Translations under genes and position numbers: made by a program
The notes under the pieces: model-generated
Told to the model about the DNA's origin: nothing
Databases searched by the model: none
Seen by the model: only the letters and a program-made list of their open reading frames with translations
Shown here: positions 1 to 6,006 of the stretch, piece after piece
How positions within the stretch are numbered: the first letter of the stretch is position 1
Layout of the letters: each line of letters opens with the position of its first letter
Assembly: GCA_015655035.1 (NCBI GenBank)
Contig: JAATFS010000459.1
Coordinates: 1 to 9,549, forward strand
DNA length: 9,549 nucleotides
From: Lysobacterales bacterium
Lineage (GTDB): Bacteria; Pseudomonadota; Gammaproteobacteria; Xanthomonadales; Xanthomonadaceae
Direction: 5' to 3'

Positions 1-541
1 CGTTGCCGTCCTCGTGGTCGATCAGCCGTTGCAGCCAGCTGGCATCGTCGCAGTTGCCGACGAAGGCCTGGAACAGGCGCACGGACATCCATTCATGGCG
101 GTAGAGATTGCGCTGACGCGACACATCTGAGCGGAGCCGCCGCTGGAAGGCCACGCTGGCCTTGCCCAGGTCGTGCACCAAGGCCGCCAATGCCGCCAGC
201 GCACCGATCAGGTGCAGGCTGTGCCAGTCGTTCTCGCCCTCCCGCCGCAGCACGTTGCGCACCGTGGTATTCGTCGGCACCGCGCCCTCGACATTGAATC
301 GTCGGGCGTCACCGACGATCCAGAGCAGCTCGCTGTGGTCCAGGCCACGGATCCAGTGGCAGGCGACGGCGGTGTTTTTGCGCGCGGTCTTGCGCAGCAG
401 TTTGCGCAAGGTATCCAGGCCGGCCTGGGTGATGGGTGTTTGCCAGGTGCGGTCGCCACGCCGCTCGGCGAACTGGTCGAGAATGCGCCGGCTCTCGGTG
501 AGCGCGCGTTTGTCGCATTGCGAAATCAGCAGGATGTTCAT
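1..541 (-). CDS. cas3: Type I-F CRISPR-associated Cas2-Cas3 fusion, N-terminal 180 residues only (runs off left edge)
   Basis: Partial gene; only its 5' end is in the window. In type I-F systems the adaptation protein Cas2 is fused to the Cas3 nuclease-helicase, which is recruited by the Csy surveillance complex to degrade target DNA and also joins Cas1 for spacer acquisition. Residues 1-95 look like the Cas2 part, starting MNILLISQCDKRALTESRR. An HD-nuclease region follows, with the diagnostic VHDLGK at about 122-127 (metal ligands H123 and D124) and a downstream RHEW at 148-151. The helicase domains lie outside the window. The start ATG (539-541) overlaps the cas1 stop as ATGA, with a GAAGG ribosome site about 5 bases upstream inside cas1, so the two are translationally coupled. 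Reading is open for all 180 codons, so nothing suggests decay. The I-F assignment rests on the fused architecture and the cas1-cas3 order. Confidence 0.93.
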   Translation of the reverse strand, partial: MNILLISQCDKRALTESRRILDQFAERRGDRTWQTPITQAGLDTLRKLLRKTARKNTAVACHWIRGLDHSELLWIVGDARRFNVEGAVPTNTTVRNVLRREGENDWHSLHLIGALAALAALVHDLGKASVAFQRRLRSDVSRQRNLYRHEWMSVRLFQAFVGNCDDASWLQRLIDHEDGN

Positions 542-1509
542 GCCTTCGCTGCCGTCTCCAGTGCCACGGCCTTGACGGTATCGATCATGAAGTCCAGCGA
601 CTCGTTGCGGGTCAGTGCTTCGATGCAGTTGCGGCGGAATTGCTGTTCGTCGTCGCCGCGCATTGCTGAAAGGAAGGCCTGCGGCAGGATGCTCGCGTCC
701 TTCACCAAGTCGGCGATGTCGAACACCAGGCCGCCGCGCCGGGTCTTGCCATGCAGGACGGCCAGGCCATGCGGCAGGCCAAGCACCCAGCTCGCGGTGG
801 CACCGAGTCCGTAGGCCAGGTAATTGCCGTGGTCCAGATAGCGATTGGCCGGGTCGCCGCCGGTGCCGCGCTTGGCGCGGCTGAAATCGCCGTAGCCGAC
901 GGTGTCCACCGCCAATTTGAACAAGGCCTTGGTCAGTCGAGCTTCTTCGGTCAGCAGCGCGATGTTGTCTTGGGCCAGATCGATGTTGCGCTGGGTACGT
1001 TGCAGGAGTTCATCCAGACGGCTGGTGTCGGCCGTGAAGCCGGCCTCGCGCAGGTATCGATGTGTCCATTGTTCGCGCAGCCGCAGCGCGCGGGCCTGTT
1101 GGAAGGACTTGGCCGCATACAGCCGCAGGTCGTCGTCAAACCAGAACTTCACCCAGGCCTGCAGGTATTCGGTGGGCCGGTATTCGCTTTGCGGTGAGAA
1201 CCAGGCGACTTCGACGTCGATCTCGTTGGCCGAGAACAGCGGTGTGCCGCCGCCGCCGCAGAAGCCGACCAGCACACCGGCCTTGGCCAGTTCGCGCATC
1301 GCCGCCTGCGTGATCGAAGTGCCGGTGCCGAGCAGGAGCGTGGTGGTATTGGCAATCGGGATGTTCCAGTACAGCGATCGCTTGCCGGCGTCGGTGACGT
1401 ATTCGACGCGGCCACCGTTGACCAGCACCCGGCAATGTTCCAGGTAATAGAGATTGGCCCGCTTGGAATGCAGGATCGTCTTCAGATCGGACGGTGACAG
1501 GTCTTCCAT
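538..1509 (-). CDS. cas1: CRISPR-associated endonuclease Cas1, type I-F
   Basis: Metal-dependent integrase that, with Cas2-3, inserts new spacers into the CRISPR array. The product is 323 residues, almost exactly the size of the Pseudomonas aeruginosa I-F Cas1 (324, from memory). The N-terminal beta domain starts DLKTILHSKRANLYYLEHCRVLV. The catalytic lobe carries E189 (LLTEEARL), H253 (AVLHGK), D264 and D267 (FDIADL), each offset by one from the metal-site residues reported for the P. aeruginosa enzyme (E190, H254, D265, D268). I chose the ATG at 1507-1509. The frame stays open upstream to 1623, but those 38 extra residues resemble no Cas1, and a G-rich ribosome site sits just before 1509. 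It is the first gene of the visible operon, followed by cas2-3 with a 4-base overlap. The site looks intact, so the adaptation module is probably functional. Confidence 0.95.
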   Translation of the reverse strand: MEDLSPSDLKTILHSKRANLYYLEHCRVLVNGGRVEYVTDAGKRSLYWNIPIANTTTLLLGTGTSITQAAMRELAKAGVLVGFCGGGGTPLFSANEIDVEVAWFSPQSEYRPTEYLQAWVKFWFDDDLRLYAAKSFQQARALRLREQWTHRYLREAGFTADTSRLDELLQRTQRNIDLAQDNIALLTEEARLTKALFKLAVDTVGYGDFSRAKRGTGGDPANRYLDHGNYLAYGLGATASWVLGLPHGLAVLHGKTRRGGLVFDIADLVKDASILPQAFLSAMRGDDEQQFRRNCIEALTRNESLDFMIDTVKAVALETAAKA

Positions 1510-1513
1510 GTTT

Positions 1514-1521
1514 CCCCCCCC
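1514..1521 (-). promoter_or_regulatory. Run of eight G acting as cas1 ribosome binding site
   Basis: On the coding strand, eight consecutive G followed by AAAC directly precede the cas1 ATG. It is the only purine-rich Shine-Dalgarno-like element at the right distance, so it supports the start at 1509. Mononucleotide tracts of this length can slip during replication, which would change spacing or strength of the ribosome site without touching the coding frame. Confidence 0.5.
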
Positions 1522-1524
1522 GAT

Positions 1525-1541
1525 GGATGCATCTTGCATCC
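1525..1541. promoter_or_regulatory. Perfect 17-base dyad in the cas1 leader (operator or hairpin)
   Basis: GGATGCA-TCT-TGCATCC is a perfect 7-base inverted repeat with a 3-base centre, 16 bases upstream of the cas1 start and 3 bases before the G tract. It could be a protein operator or an RNA hairpin next to the ribosome site. No U run follows, so it is not a terminator. I see no convincing -35/-10 pair between it and the lysR stop, so the cas promoter is unresolved. The rest of 1510-1643 shows nothing else I can name. Confidence 0.45.
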
Positions 1542-1643
1542 GCCCCGTCTCATATCCTGCTACCGGGACGGGACAGAAGGAAGGGGCGCCCTCATCTGCA
1601 CTTCGATCCGCTTCTCCTGCCAACGGGTAGACAGGCGCGATTA

Positions 1644-2612
1644 CTACCGCTCTGAGTGCCCGCTCTCGTCGTAGCCGCGTGGTGAAAACAGGTCCGGCTG
1701 GATCAGTTCGATGAAGGCGCGGGCCTGCGGGGACAGGTATTTGCCTTTGCGTACCACCACGCCGTAGCTGCGGGTGGGGAAATATTCCTTGAGCGAGCGC
1801 ATCGCCAGCTTGTCGCGGTCGGCGTCGGTGAGGCAGATCGCGGTGACGATGGAAATGCCCATGCCCATCGCCACGTACTGTTTGATCACTTCCCAGCCGC
1901 CGACTTCCAGGGCCACGGTGTAGGGCACGCGTGCCTGCTGGAATACCAGGTCGACCAGGCGATAGGTGACTTGCCGCCGGGGGGGCAGGATCAGTGGATA
2001 AGGGGACAGGTCGGCCAGTGCAAGTTTCGCCTTGCCGGCCAGCGGGTGGTCGGGTGGGGTGATCAGGACTTGCTCGAACCGGTAGACCGGTGCGTAGCTA
2101 AGGTCGGCGGGCACGTCGAGCATCGAGCCGACGGCCAGGTCCACGGCGTCTTCGCGCAGCAGGTCGGTGCCGTCGGCGCTGATGGCGTTGTGCAGGGTCA
2201 GGCGTACGTCGGGGTGGCGCTTGCGGAAGTTCTCCACGATCCGTGGCAACAAGTAGAGGATGGTCGAGCTGTTGGCGGCGATGTTCAGTTCGCCGGCGTC
2301 CAGGCCCTTCACTTTGTCGCGGAAGTGGGCTTCCAGTCCGTCGATGCTTTCCACCAGCGGCTGTGCCATCTCGTACAGCAGTTGGCCCTCGCGGCTGGGC
2401 ACCAGCCGTCGGCCGCTGCGCTCGAACAACACCACCCCCAGTTCGCGCTCCAGTGCCTGTAGTTGCAGGCTCACCGCCGGTTGGCTGACGAACAGCGCCT
2501 CAGCCGCCCTTGAGACTGAGCCCAGGCGCACGGTTTGGCAGAACGCGCGCAGGGGTTTGAGCCTGTCGGATTTGTAAGGAAAACGCGGACTTGGCGGTGT
2601 ATGGGTTGGCAT
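1644..2612 (-). CDS. LysR-family transcriptional regulator (CysB-like), probable regulator of aceBA
   Basis: DNA-binding activator or repressor of 322 residues, the usual length for LysR proteins. The N-terminal winged helix-turn-helix spans roughly 19-77, with the recognition region SRAAEALFVSQPAVSLQLQAL at 34-54. The effector domain (about 92-306) resembles the CysB/Cbl branch, for example PYPLILPPR and GGWEVIKQYVAMGMGISIVTA. The first 18 residues are a proline-rich extension before the usual LysR start point. The ATG at 2612 has no visible ribosome site, so the true start could be slightly downstream, or translation could be leaderless. It is transcribed away from aceB across a 108-base AT-rich region, the classic arrangement for a LysR protein and its target, so control of the glyoxylate bypass is inferred. 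The ligand is not deducible from sequence. A 134-base gap separates it from cas1 on the same strand. Confidence 0.9.
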   Translation of the reverse strand: MPTHTPPSPRFPYKSDRLKPLRAFCQTVRLGSVSRAAEALFVSQPAVSLQLQALERELGVVLFERSGRRLVPSREGQLLYEMAQPLVESIDGLEAHFRDKVKGLDAGELNIAANSSTILYLLPRIVENFRKRHPDVRLTLHNAISADGTDLLREDAVDLAVGSMLDVPADLSYAPVYRFEQVLITPPDHPLAGKAKLALADLSPYPLILPPRRQVTYRLVDLVFQQARVPYTVALEVGGWEVIKQYVAMGMGISIVTAICLTDADRDKLAMRSLKEYFPTRSYGVVVRKGKYLSPQARAFIELIQPDLFSPRGYDESGHSER

Positions 2613-2720
2613 GATGTGACAAATATAAGTCCAGATTATTTAAGGCATTGATAAAACTGTTTTGTCAAATACTTGTGGCGGGGGCACGGTGGGATCCCGG
2701 ATGCATTGCAGGAAACCATC
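2613..2720. promoter_or_regulatory. Divergent lysR-aceB regulatory region with a LysR-type box
   Basis: This AT-rich stretch in an otherwise GC-rich window separates the two divergent genes. TTAT (2636-2639) and ATAA (2651-2654) form a dyad separated by 11 bases, fitting the T-N11-A LysR box; its centre is about 33 bases before lysR and 76 before aceB. TGACAAATATAAGT (2617-2630) and TGTCAAATACTTGT (2663-2676) are a 10-of-14 direct repeat flanking the box. Possible promoter hexamers are TTGATA (2648-2653) for aceB, with only a weak -10 near AATACT (2668-2673), and TATATT on the minus strand (2622-2627) for lysR. AGGAAA at 2710-2715 is the aceB ribosome site. Box and promoter positions are by eye. 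Confidence 0.5.
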
Positions 2721-4361
2721 ATGTCTGCCACCGCTTTCGCCTCACGCCCCGAACCGATCCAGCGCCCGACCCCGGGCATCGCCATGACTGAACAGGTCGC
2801 TGGCCAGATCGAGCTGTTGCCGCCGCCGGCGCTGGCGCTGCTGGTCTCGCTGCATCGGGCCATCGAGCCCGACCGGCAGTTGTTGTTGCAAGCGCGCCGC
2901 GAACGCCAGGCCCGGTTCGACGCGGGCGAGCTGCCGGATTTCCGCGCTGACACCCGCGCCATCCGCGAGGACGACTGGAAGGTCGCGCCATTGCCGGCGG
3001 CGCTGCTGGATCGCCGGGTCGAGATCACCGGCCCGACCGATCCGAAGATGGTCATCAATGCGCTGAACTCCGGTGCCAAGGTGTTCATGGCCGACTTCGA
3101 GGATTCGACCTCGCCGACCTGGAAGAATCTGCTGGCTGGCCAGCAGTCGCTGATCGGCGCGGTGGACGGCGACTTGAGTTACGACGCGCCGGCAACCGCG
3201 AAGGGGCCGGGCAAGCACTACGCGTTGCGTCCGCTGGACGAGCAGGCCGTGCTGATCGTGCGTCCGCGCGGCTGGCATCTGGACGAGAAGCACGTGCTGG
3301 TCGATGGCCAAGCCATCGCCGGCGGGCTGTTCGACGCCGGACTGTTCGCGTTCCATAACGGCCGCGCACTGCAGGCCAAGGATCGCGGCCCCTACTTCTA
3401 CCTGCCCAAGCTGCAAAGCATGGAGGAGGCGGCGCTGTGGGAAACCGCGCTGTCGCACATCGAGGCGATGCTCGGCTTGCCGCATGCGCAGATCAAGGTG
3501 ACGGTGCTGATCGAGACGCTGCCGGCGGTGTTCGAGATGGACGAGATCCTGCACGCGCTGCGCGATCGCATCGTCGGCCTGAACTGTGGGCGCTGGGACT
3601 ACATCTTTTCCTACCTGAAGACGTTCCGCCGGCATCCGGACCGGGTGTTGCCCGAGCGTGGCCAGGTCACGATGACCCAGCCATTCCTGAAGGCGTATTC
3701 GGAGTTGCTGATCAAGACCTGCCATCGCCGTGGCGCGCATGCGATGGGCGGCATGGCTGCGCAGATCCCGATCAACAACGATGAAGCGGCCAATGAGCAG
3801 GCGCTGGCGCGGGTACGCGCCGACAAGTTGCGCGAAGTCACGGCCGGCCATGACGGCACCTGGGTGGCGCACCCGGCGCTGATCCCGGTGGCGATGGAGA
3901 TTTTCAACGAGCACATGCCCAACTCGAATCAGCACGAGGTGTTGCGCAACGACGTGCAGGTCAGCCGCGACGCGCTGATCGAACCGAGCAAGGGCACCGT
4001 CACCCGTGCCGGTTTCGAGGGCAATGTCGAAGTATGCGTGCGCTACCTGGCGGCGTGGCTGGACGGCAATGGCTGCGTGCCGATCCATCACCTGATGGAA
4101 GACGCCGCCACGGCCGAGATCAGTCGCGCGCAGATCTGGCAGTGGCTGCATCACGACGGCCAGCATCTGGACGACGGCACCGCGATCGACACCACGTTGC
4201 TGGCGACTACTTTGCGCAATCTGCCGTCGCGGCTAGGTAATCGCGATGCGTTGCCGGGCAGCGGGCGCATCGACCAGGCCATCGATTTGCTCGACCGGCT
4301 CAGCCGTGCAGATGAGCTGGCCGATTTTCTGACCCTGCCGGCGTATCAGCTGATCGATTGA
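2721..4361 (+). CDS. aceB: Malate synthase A
   Basis: Condenses glyoxylate with acetyl-CoA to malate, the second step of the glyoxylate bypass needed for growth on acetate or fatty acids. The product is 546 residues, close to E. coli AceB (533). The family signature is at 286-296 (GLNCGRWDYIF), with MADFEDSTSP at 123-132, VRPRGWH at 180-186 carrying the expected catalytic arginine (R181), IETLPAVFEMDEIL at 265-278 with the metal-ligand glutamate E265, HDGTWVAHP at 377-385, and LMEDAATAEISR at 458-469, where D461 is the likely catalytic base. I chose the ATG at 2721, preceded by an AGGAAA ribosome site, over an in-frame ATG at 2673, whose extra 16 residues look like translated leader and would overlap the promoter. 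It is first of the aceBA pair and divergent from the LysR gene. Confidence 0.97.
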   Translation: MSATAFASRPEPIQRPTPGIAMTEQVAGQIELLPPPALALLVSLHRAIEPDRQLLLQARRERQARFDAGELPDFRADTRAIREDDWKVAPLPAALLDRRVEITGPTDPKMVINALNSGAKVFMADFEDSTSPTWKNLLAGQQSLIGAVDGDLSYDAPATAKGPGKHYALRPLDEQAVLIVRPRGWHLDEKHVLVDGQAIAGGLFDAGLFAFHNGRALQAKDRGPYFYLPKLQSMEEAALWETALSHIEAMLGLPHAQIKVTVLIETLPAVFEMDEILHALRDRIVGLNCGRWDYIFSYLKTFRRHPDRVLPERGQVTMTQPFLKAYSELLIKTCHRRGAHAMGGMAAQIPINNDEAANEQALARVRADKLREVTAGHDGTWVAHPALIPVAMEIFNEHMPNSNQHEVLRNDVQVSRDALIEPSKGTVTRAGFEGNVEVCVRYLAAWLDGNGCVPIHHLMEDAATAEISRAQIWQWLHHDGQHLDDGTAIDTTLLATTLRNLPSRLGNRDALPGSGRIDQAIDLLDRLSRADELADFLTLPAYQLID

Positions 4362-4378
4362 TCGGAACGCCGCACACC

Positions 4379-4421
4379 GGGACCGGGCAGGGGATTGGTC
4401 ACGCCCCTGGCCCGTAGTCCC
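4379..4421 (+). other. Long imperfect intercistronic hairpin between aceB and aceA
   Basis: GGGAC (4379-4383) pairs with GTCCC (4417-4421). Inside it, C4384 pairs G4414, GGG (4385-4387) pairs CCC (4411-4413), CA (4388-4389) pairs TG (4408-4409), and GGGG (4390-4393) pairs CCCC (4404-4407). That is about 15 pairs with a 2-base bulge (4415-4416), a single bulged G (4410) and a 10-base loop. No U tract follows, so it is unlikely to terminate. It lies 58 bases before aceA and may stabilise or separate the two messages. Structure was drawn by hand, without an energy calculation. Confidence 0.55.
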
Positions 4422-4479
4422 ATCCATCCCACTGTGTACCCGTTTCATCCGCCGTATCCATGTCCTGAGGAGAAGCAAG

Positions 4480-5796
4480 ATGAGCACTACCCTGCAGACC
4501 GCCGAACAGATCCAGCAGCAATGGGATACCGACCCGCGCTGGGCGGGCATCACCCGCAACTACACCGCCGATGACGTCGTGCGCTTGCGCGGTACCGTGC
4601 ATGTCGAGCATTCGCTGGCGCGGCTGGGCGCGGAGAAATTGTGGAAATACCTGCATGAAAAGGACTTCGTCAACGCGCTGGGGGCGCTGACCGGCAACCA
4701 GGCGATGCAGCAGGTCAAGGCCGGGCTCAATGCGATCTATCTGTCCGGCTGGCAGGTGGCCGCCGACGCCAACCTGGCGGGCCAGATGTACCCGGACCAG
4801 TCGCTGTACCCGGCCGATTCGGTGCCGGCAGTGGTCAAGCGCATCAACAACACGCTGCTGCGCGCTGACCAGTTGCACCACGCCGAGGGCAAGGACGAGA
4901 TCGATTTCCTGCAACCGATCGTCGCCGATGCCGAGGCCGGCTTCGGTGGCGTGCTCAATGCATTCGAGCTGATGAAGGCGATGATCGAGGCCGGCGCGGC
5001 CGGGGTGCACTTCGAGGACCAGCTGGCAGCGGTGAAGAAGTGCGGCCACATGGGTGGCAAGGTGCTGGTGCCGACCCGCGAGGCGGTCGAAAAGCTCAAC
5101 GCCGCGCGTCTGGCCGCCGACGTGCTGGGCGTGCCCACGCTGCTGGTGGCGCGTACCGACGCCGAAGCAGCCGACCTGATCACCAGCGACATCGACGACA
5201 ACGACAAGCCGCACACCACCGGCGAGCGCACGGTCGAGGGCTTCTACAAAACCCGCAACGGCCTGGACCAGGCGATCAGCCGTGGCCTGGCTTATGCGCC
5301 CTATGCCGATCTGGTGTGGTGCGAGACCGGCAAGCCGGACCTGGAGTTCGCGCGCAAGTTCGCCGAGGCGATCCATGCCAAGTTCCCCGGCAAGTTGCTG
5401 GCCTACAACTGCTCGCCCAGCTTCAACTGGAAGAAGAACCTGGACGACGAAACCATCGCCAAGTTCCAGAAGGAGATTGCCGGCTACGGCTACAAGTTCC
5501 AATTCATCACGCTGGCCGGCTTCCATGCGCTGAACTACTCGATGTTCAACCTGGCGCACGGGTATGCACGCCGCCAGATGAGTGCGTTCGTGGAATTGCA
5601 GGAGGCCGAGTTCGCAGCGGCCGACAAGGGCTTCACCGCAGTCAAGCATCAGCGCGAAGTCGGCACCGGTTATTTCGATGCGGTGACGCAGGCGATCCAG
5701 CAGGGCCAGTCCTCGACCACTGCGCTGACCGGCTCGACCGAGGAAGAGCAGTTCCATGGCGGCGACAAAACCTTCCATGGCGAAAAAGCCGCATGA
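4480..5796 (+). CDS. aceA: Isocitrate lyase
   Basis: Splits isocitrate into succinate and glyoxylate, the first step of the glyoxylate bypass; its product feeds the adjacent malate synthase. The product is 438 residues against 434 in E. coli. The active-site signature KKCGHMGGK is at 186-194 with catalytic cysteine C188. Substrate and metal regions include YLSGWQVAADAN (87-98), VADAEAGFGG (148-157), HFEDQ (177-181), ARTDAEA (224-230) and NCSPSFNW (310-317). The ATG at 4480 has a strong GAGGAG ribosome site at 4467-4472. The tail beyond TGSTEEEQF, where the E. coli protein ends as I recall, is a 13-residue addition (HGGDKTFHGEKAA) built from a near-repeat. Its DNA repeats TTCCATGGCG at 5752-5761 and 5773-5782. 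It is second in the aceBA unit, 118 bases after aceB, and followed by a terminator. Confidence 0.97.
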   Translation: MSTTLQTAEQIQQQWDTDPRWAGITRNYTADDVVRLRGTVHVEHSLARLGAEKLWKYLHEKDFVNALGALTGNQAMQQVKAGLNAIYLSGWQVAADANLAGQMYPDQSLYPADSVPAVVKRINNTLLRADQLHHAEGKDEIDFLQPIVADAEAGFGGVLNAFELMKAMIEAGAAGVHFEDQLAAVKKCGHMGGKVLVPTREAVEKLNAARLAADVLGVPTLLVARTDAEAADLITSDIDDNDKPHTTGERTVEGFYKTRNGLDQAISRGLAYAPYADLVWCETGKPDLEFARKFAEAIHAKFPGKLLAYNCSPSFNWKKNLDDETIAKFQKEIAGYGYKFQFITLAGFHALNYSMFNLAHGYARRQMSAFVELQEAEFAAADKGFTAVKHQREVGTGYFDAVTQAIQQGQSSTTALTGSTEEEQFHGGDKTFHGEKAA

Positions 5797-5836
5797 GCCG
5801 CAGTTCAAGTTGCGCTTGAGCCCCCGGTAGGGGATC

Positions 5837-5863
5837 GGCCCGGGATGAGTCCCGGGCCTTTTT
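5837..5863 (+). terminator. Rho-independent terminator of aceBA
   Basis: GGCCCGGGA (5837-5845), a TGAG tetraloop and TCCCGGGCC (5850-5858) make a perfect 9-base stem, followed immediately by five T (5859-5863). It sits 40 bases after the aceA stop and ends the glyoxylate unit before the signalling genes. Confidence 0.93.
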
Positions 5864-6006
5864 CTGCCTAGCTGGGGGAAGTGAACGGACTCGCGCCTGT
5901 CTCACGATTTTAAGAGATTTTATGTGACAGCTTAGCGAATTTGTAAATTTCCTATGCTAGGATCGGCCCGATAGCTGGTGGGTTGGCTCCGGCTGTGGGG
6001 AATCAG
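5864..6006 (+). promoter_or_regulatory. Probable promoter region of the cNMP-GGDEF/cyclase operon
   Basis: This is an AT-rich leader after the aceA terminator. TATGCT (5953-5958) is a good -10 candidate lying inside the short dyad CCTA-TGC-TAGG (5951-5961). No good -35 lies at 16-18 bases, which suggests activator dependence. Upstream, GATTTTA occurs twice exactly 10 bases apart (5906-5912 and 5916-5922), followed at once by TGTGA (5923-5927), a half-site for CRP-like proteins such as Xanthomonas Clp; the other half is poor (AGCGA for TCACA). GGGGA at 5997-6001 is the ribosome site for the ATG at 6007. Confidence 0.45.

Noticed and set aside
1..541. CRISPR array near the cas genes
   Set aside because: No regularly spaced repeats occur in the window; the left end is coding sequence of cas2-3.
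1510..1623. 38-residue N-terminal extension of Cas1
   Set aside because: The frame is open, but the residues do not resemble Cas1 and would place the dyad and the G-tract ribosome site inside the gene; the size without it matches the family.
2681..2712. Sigma-54 promoter before aceB (GGCACG with a later TTGCA)
   Set aside because: The spacing between the two elements is far too long for a -24/-12 promoter.
2673..2720. Upstream ATG for malate synthase
   Set aside because: No ribosome site, it overlaps the promoter region, and the ATG at 2721 has a good one.
2742..4166. 474-residue open frame on the minus strand across aceB
   Set aside because: Same cause: antisense of malate synthase, no recognisable domain, and it would overlap nearly the whole gene.
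4399..5808. 469-residue open frame on the minus strand across aceA
   Set aside because: It is the mirror of a strongly biased high-GC gene; the protein is rich in His, Gln, Arg and Val in no known pattern, and aceA on the other strand is unmistakable.
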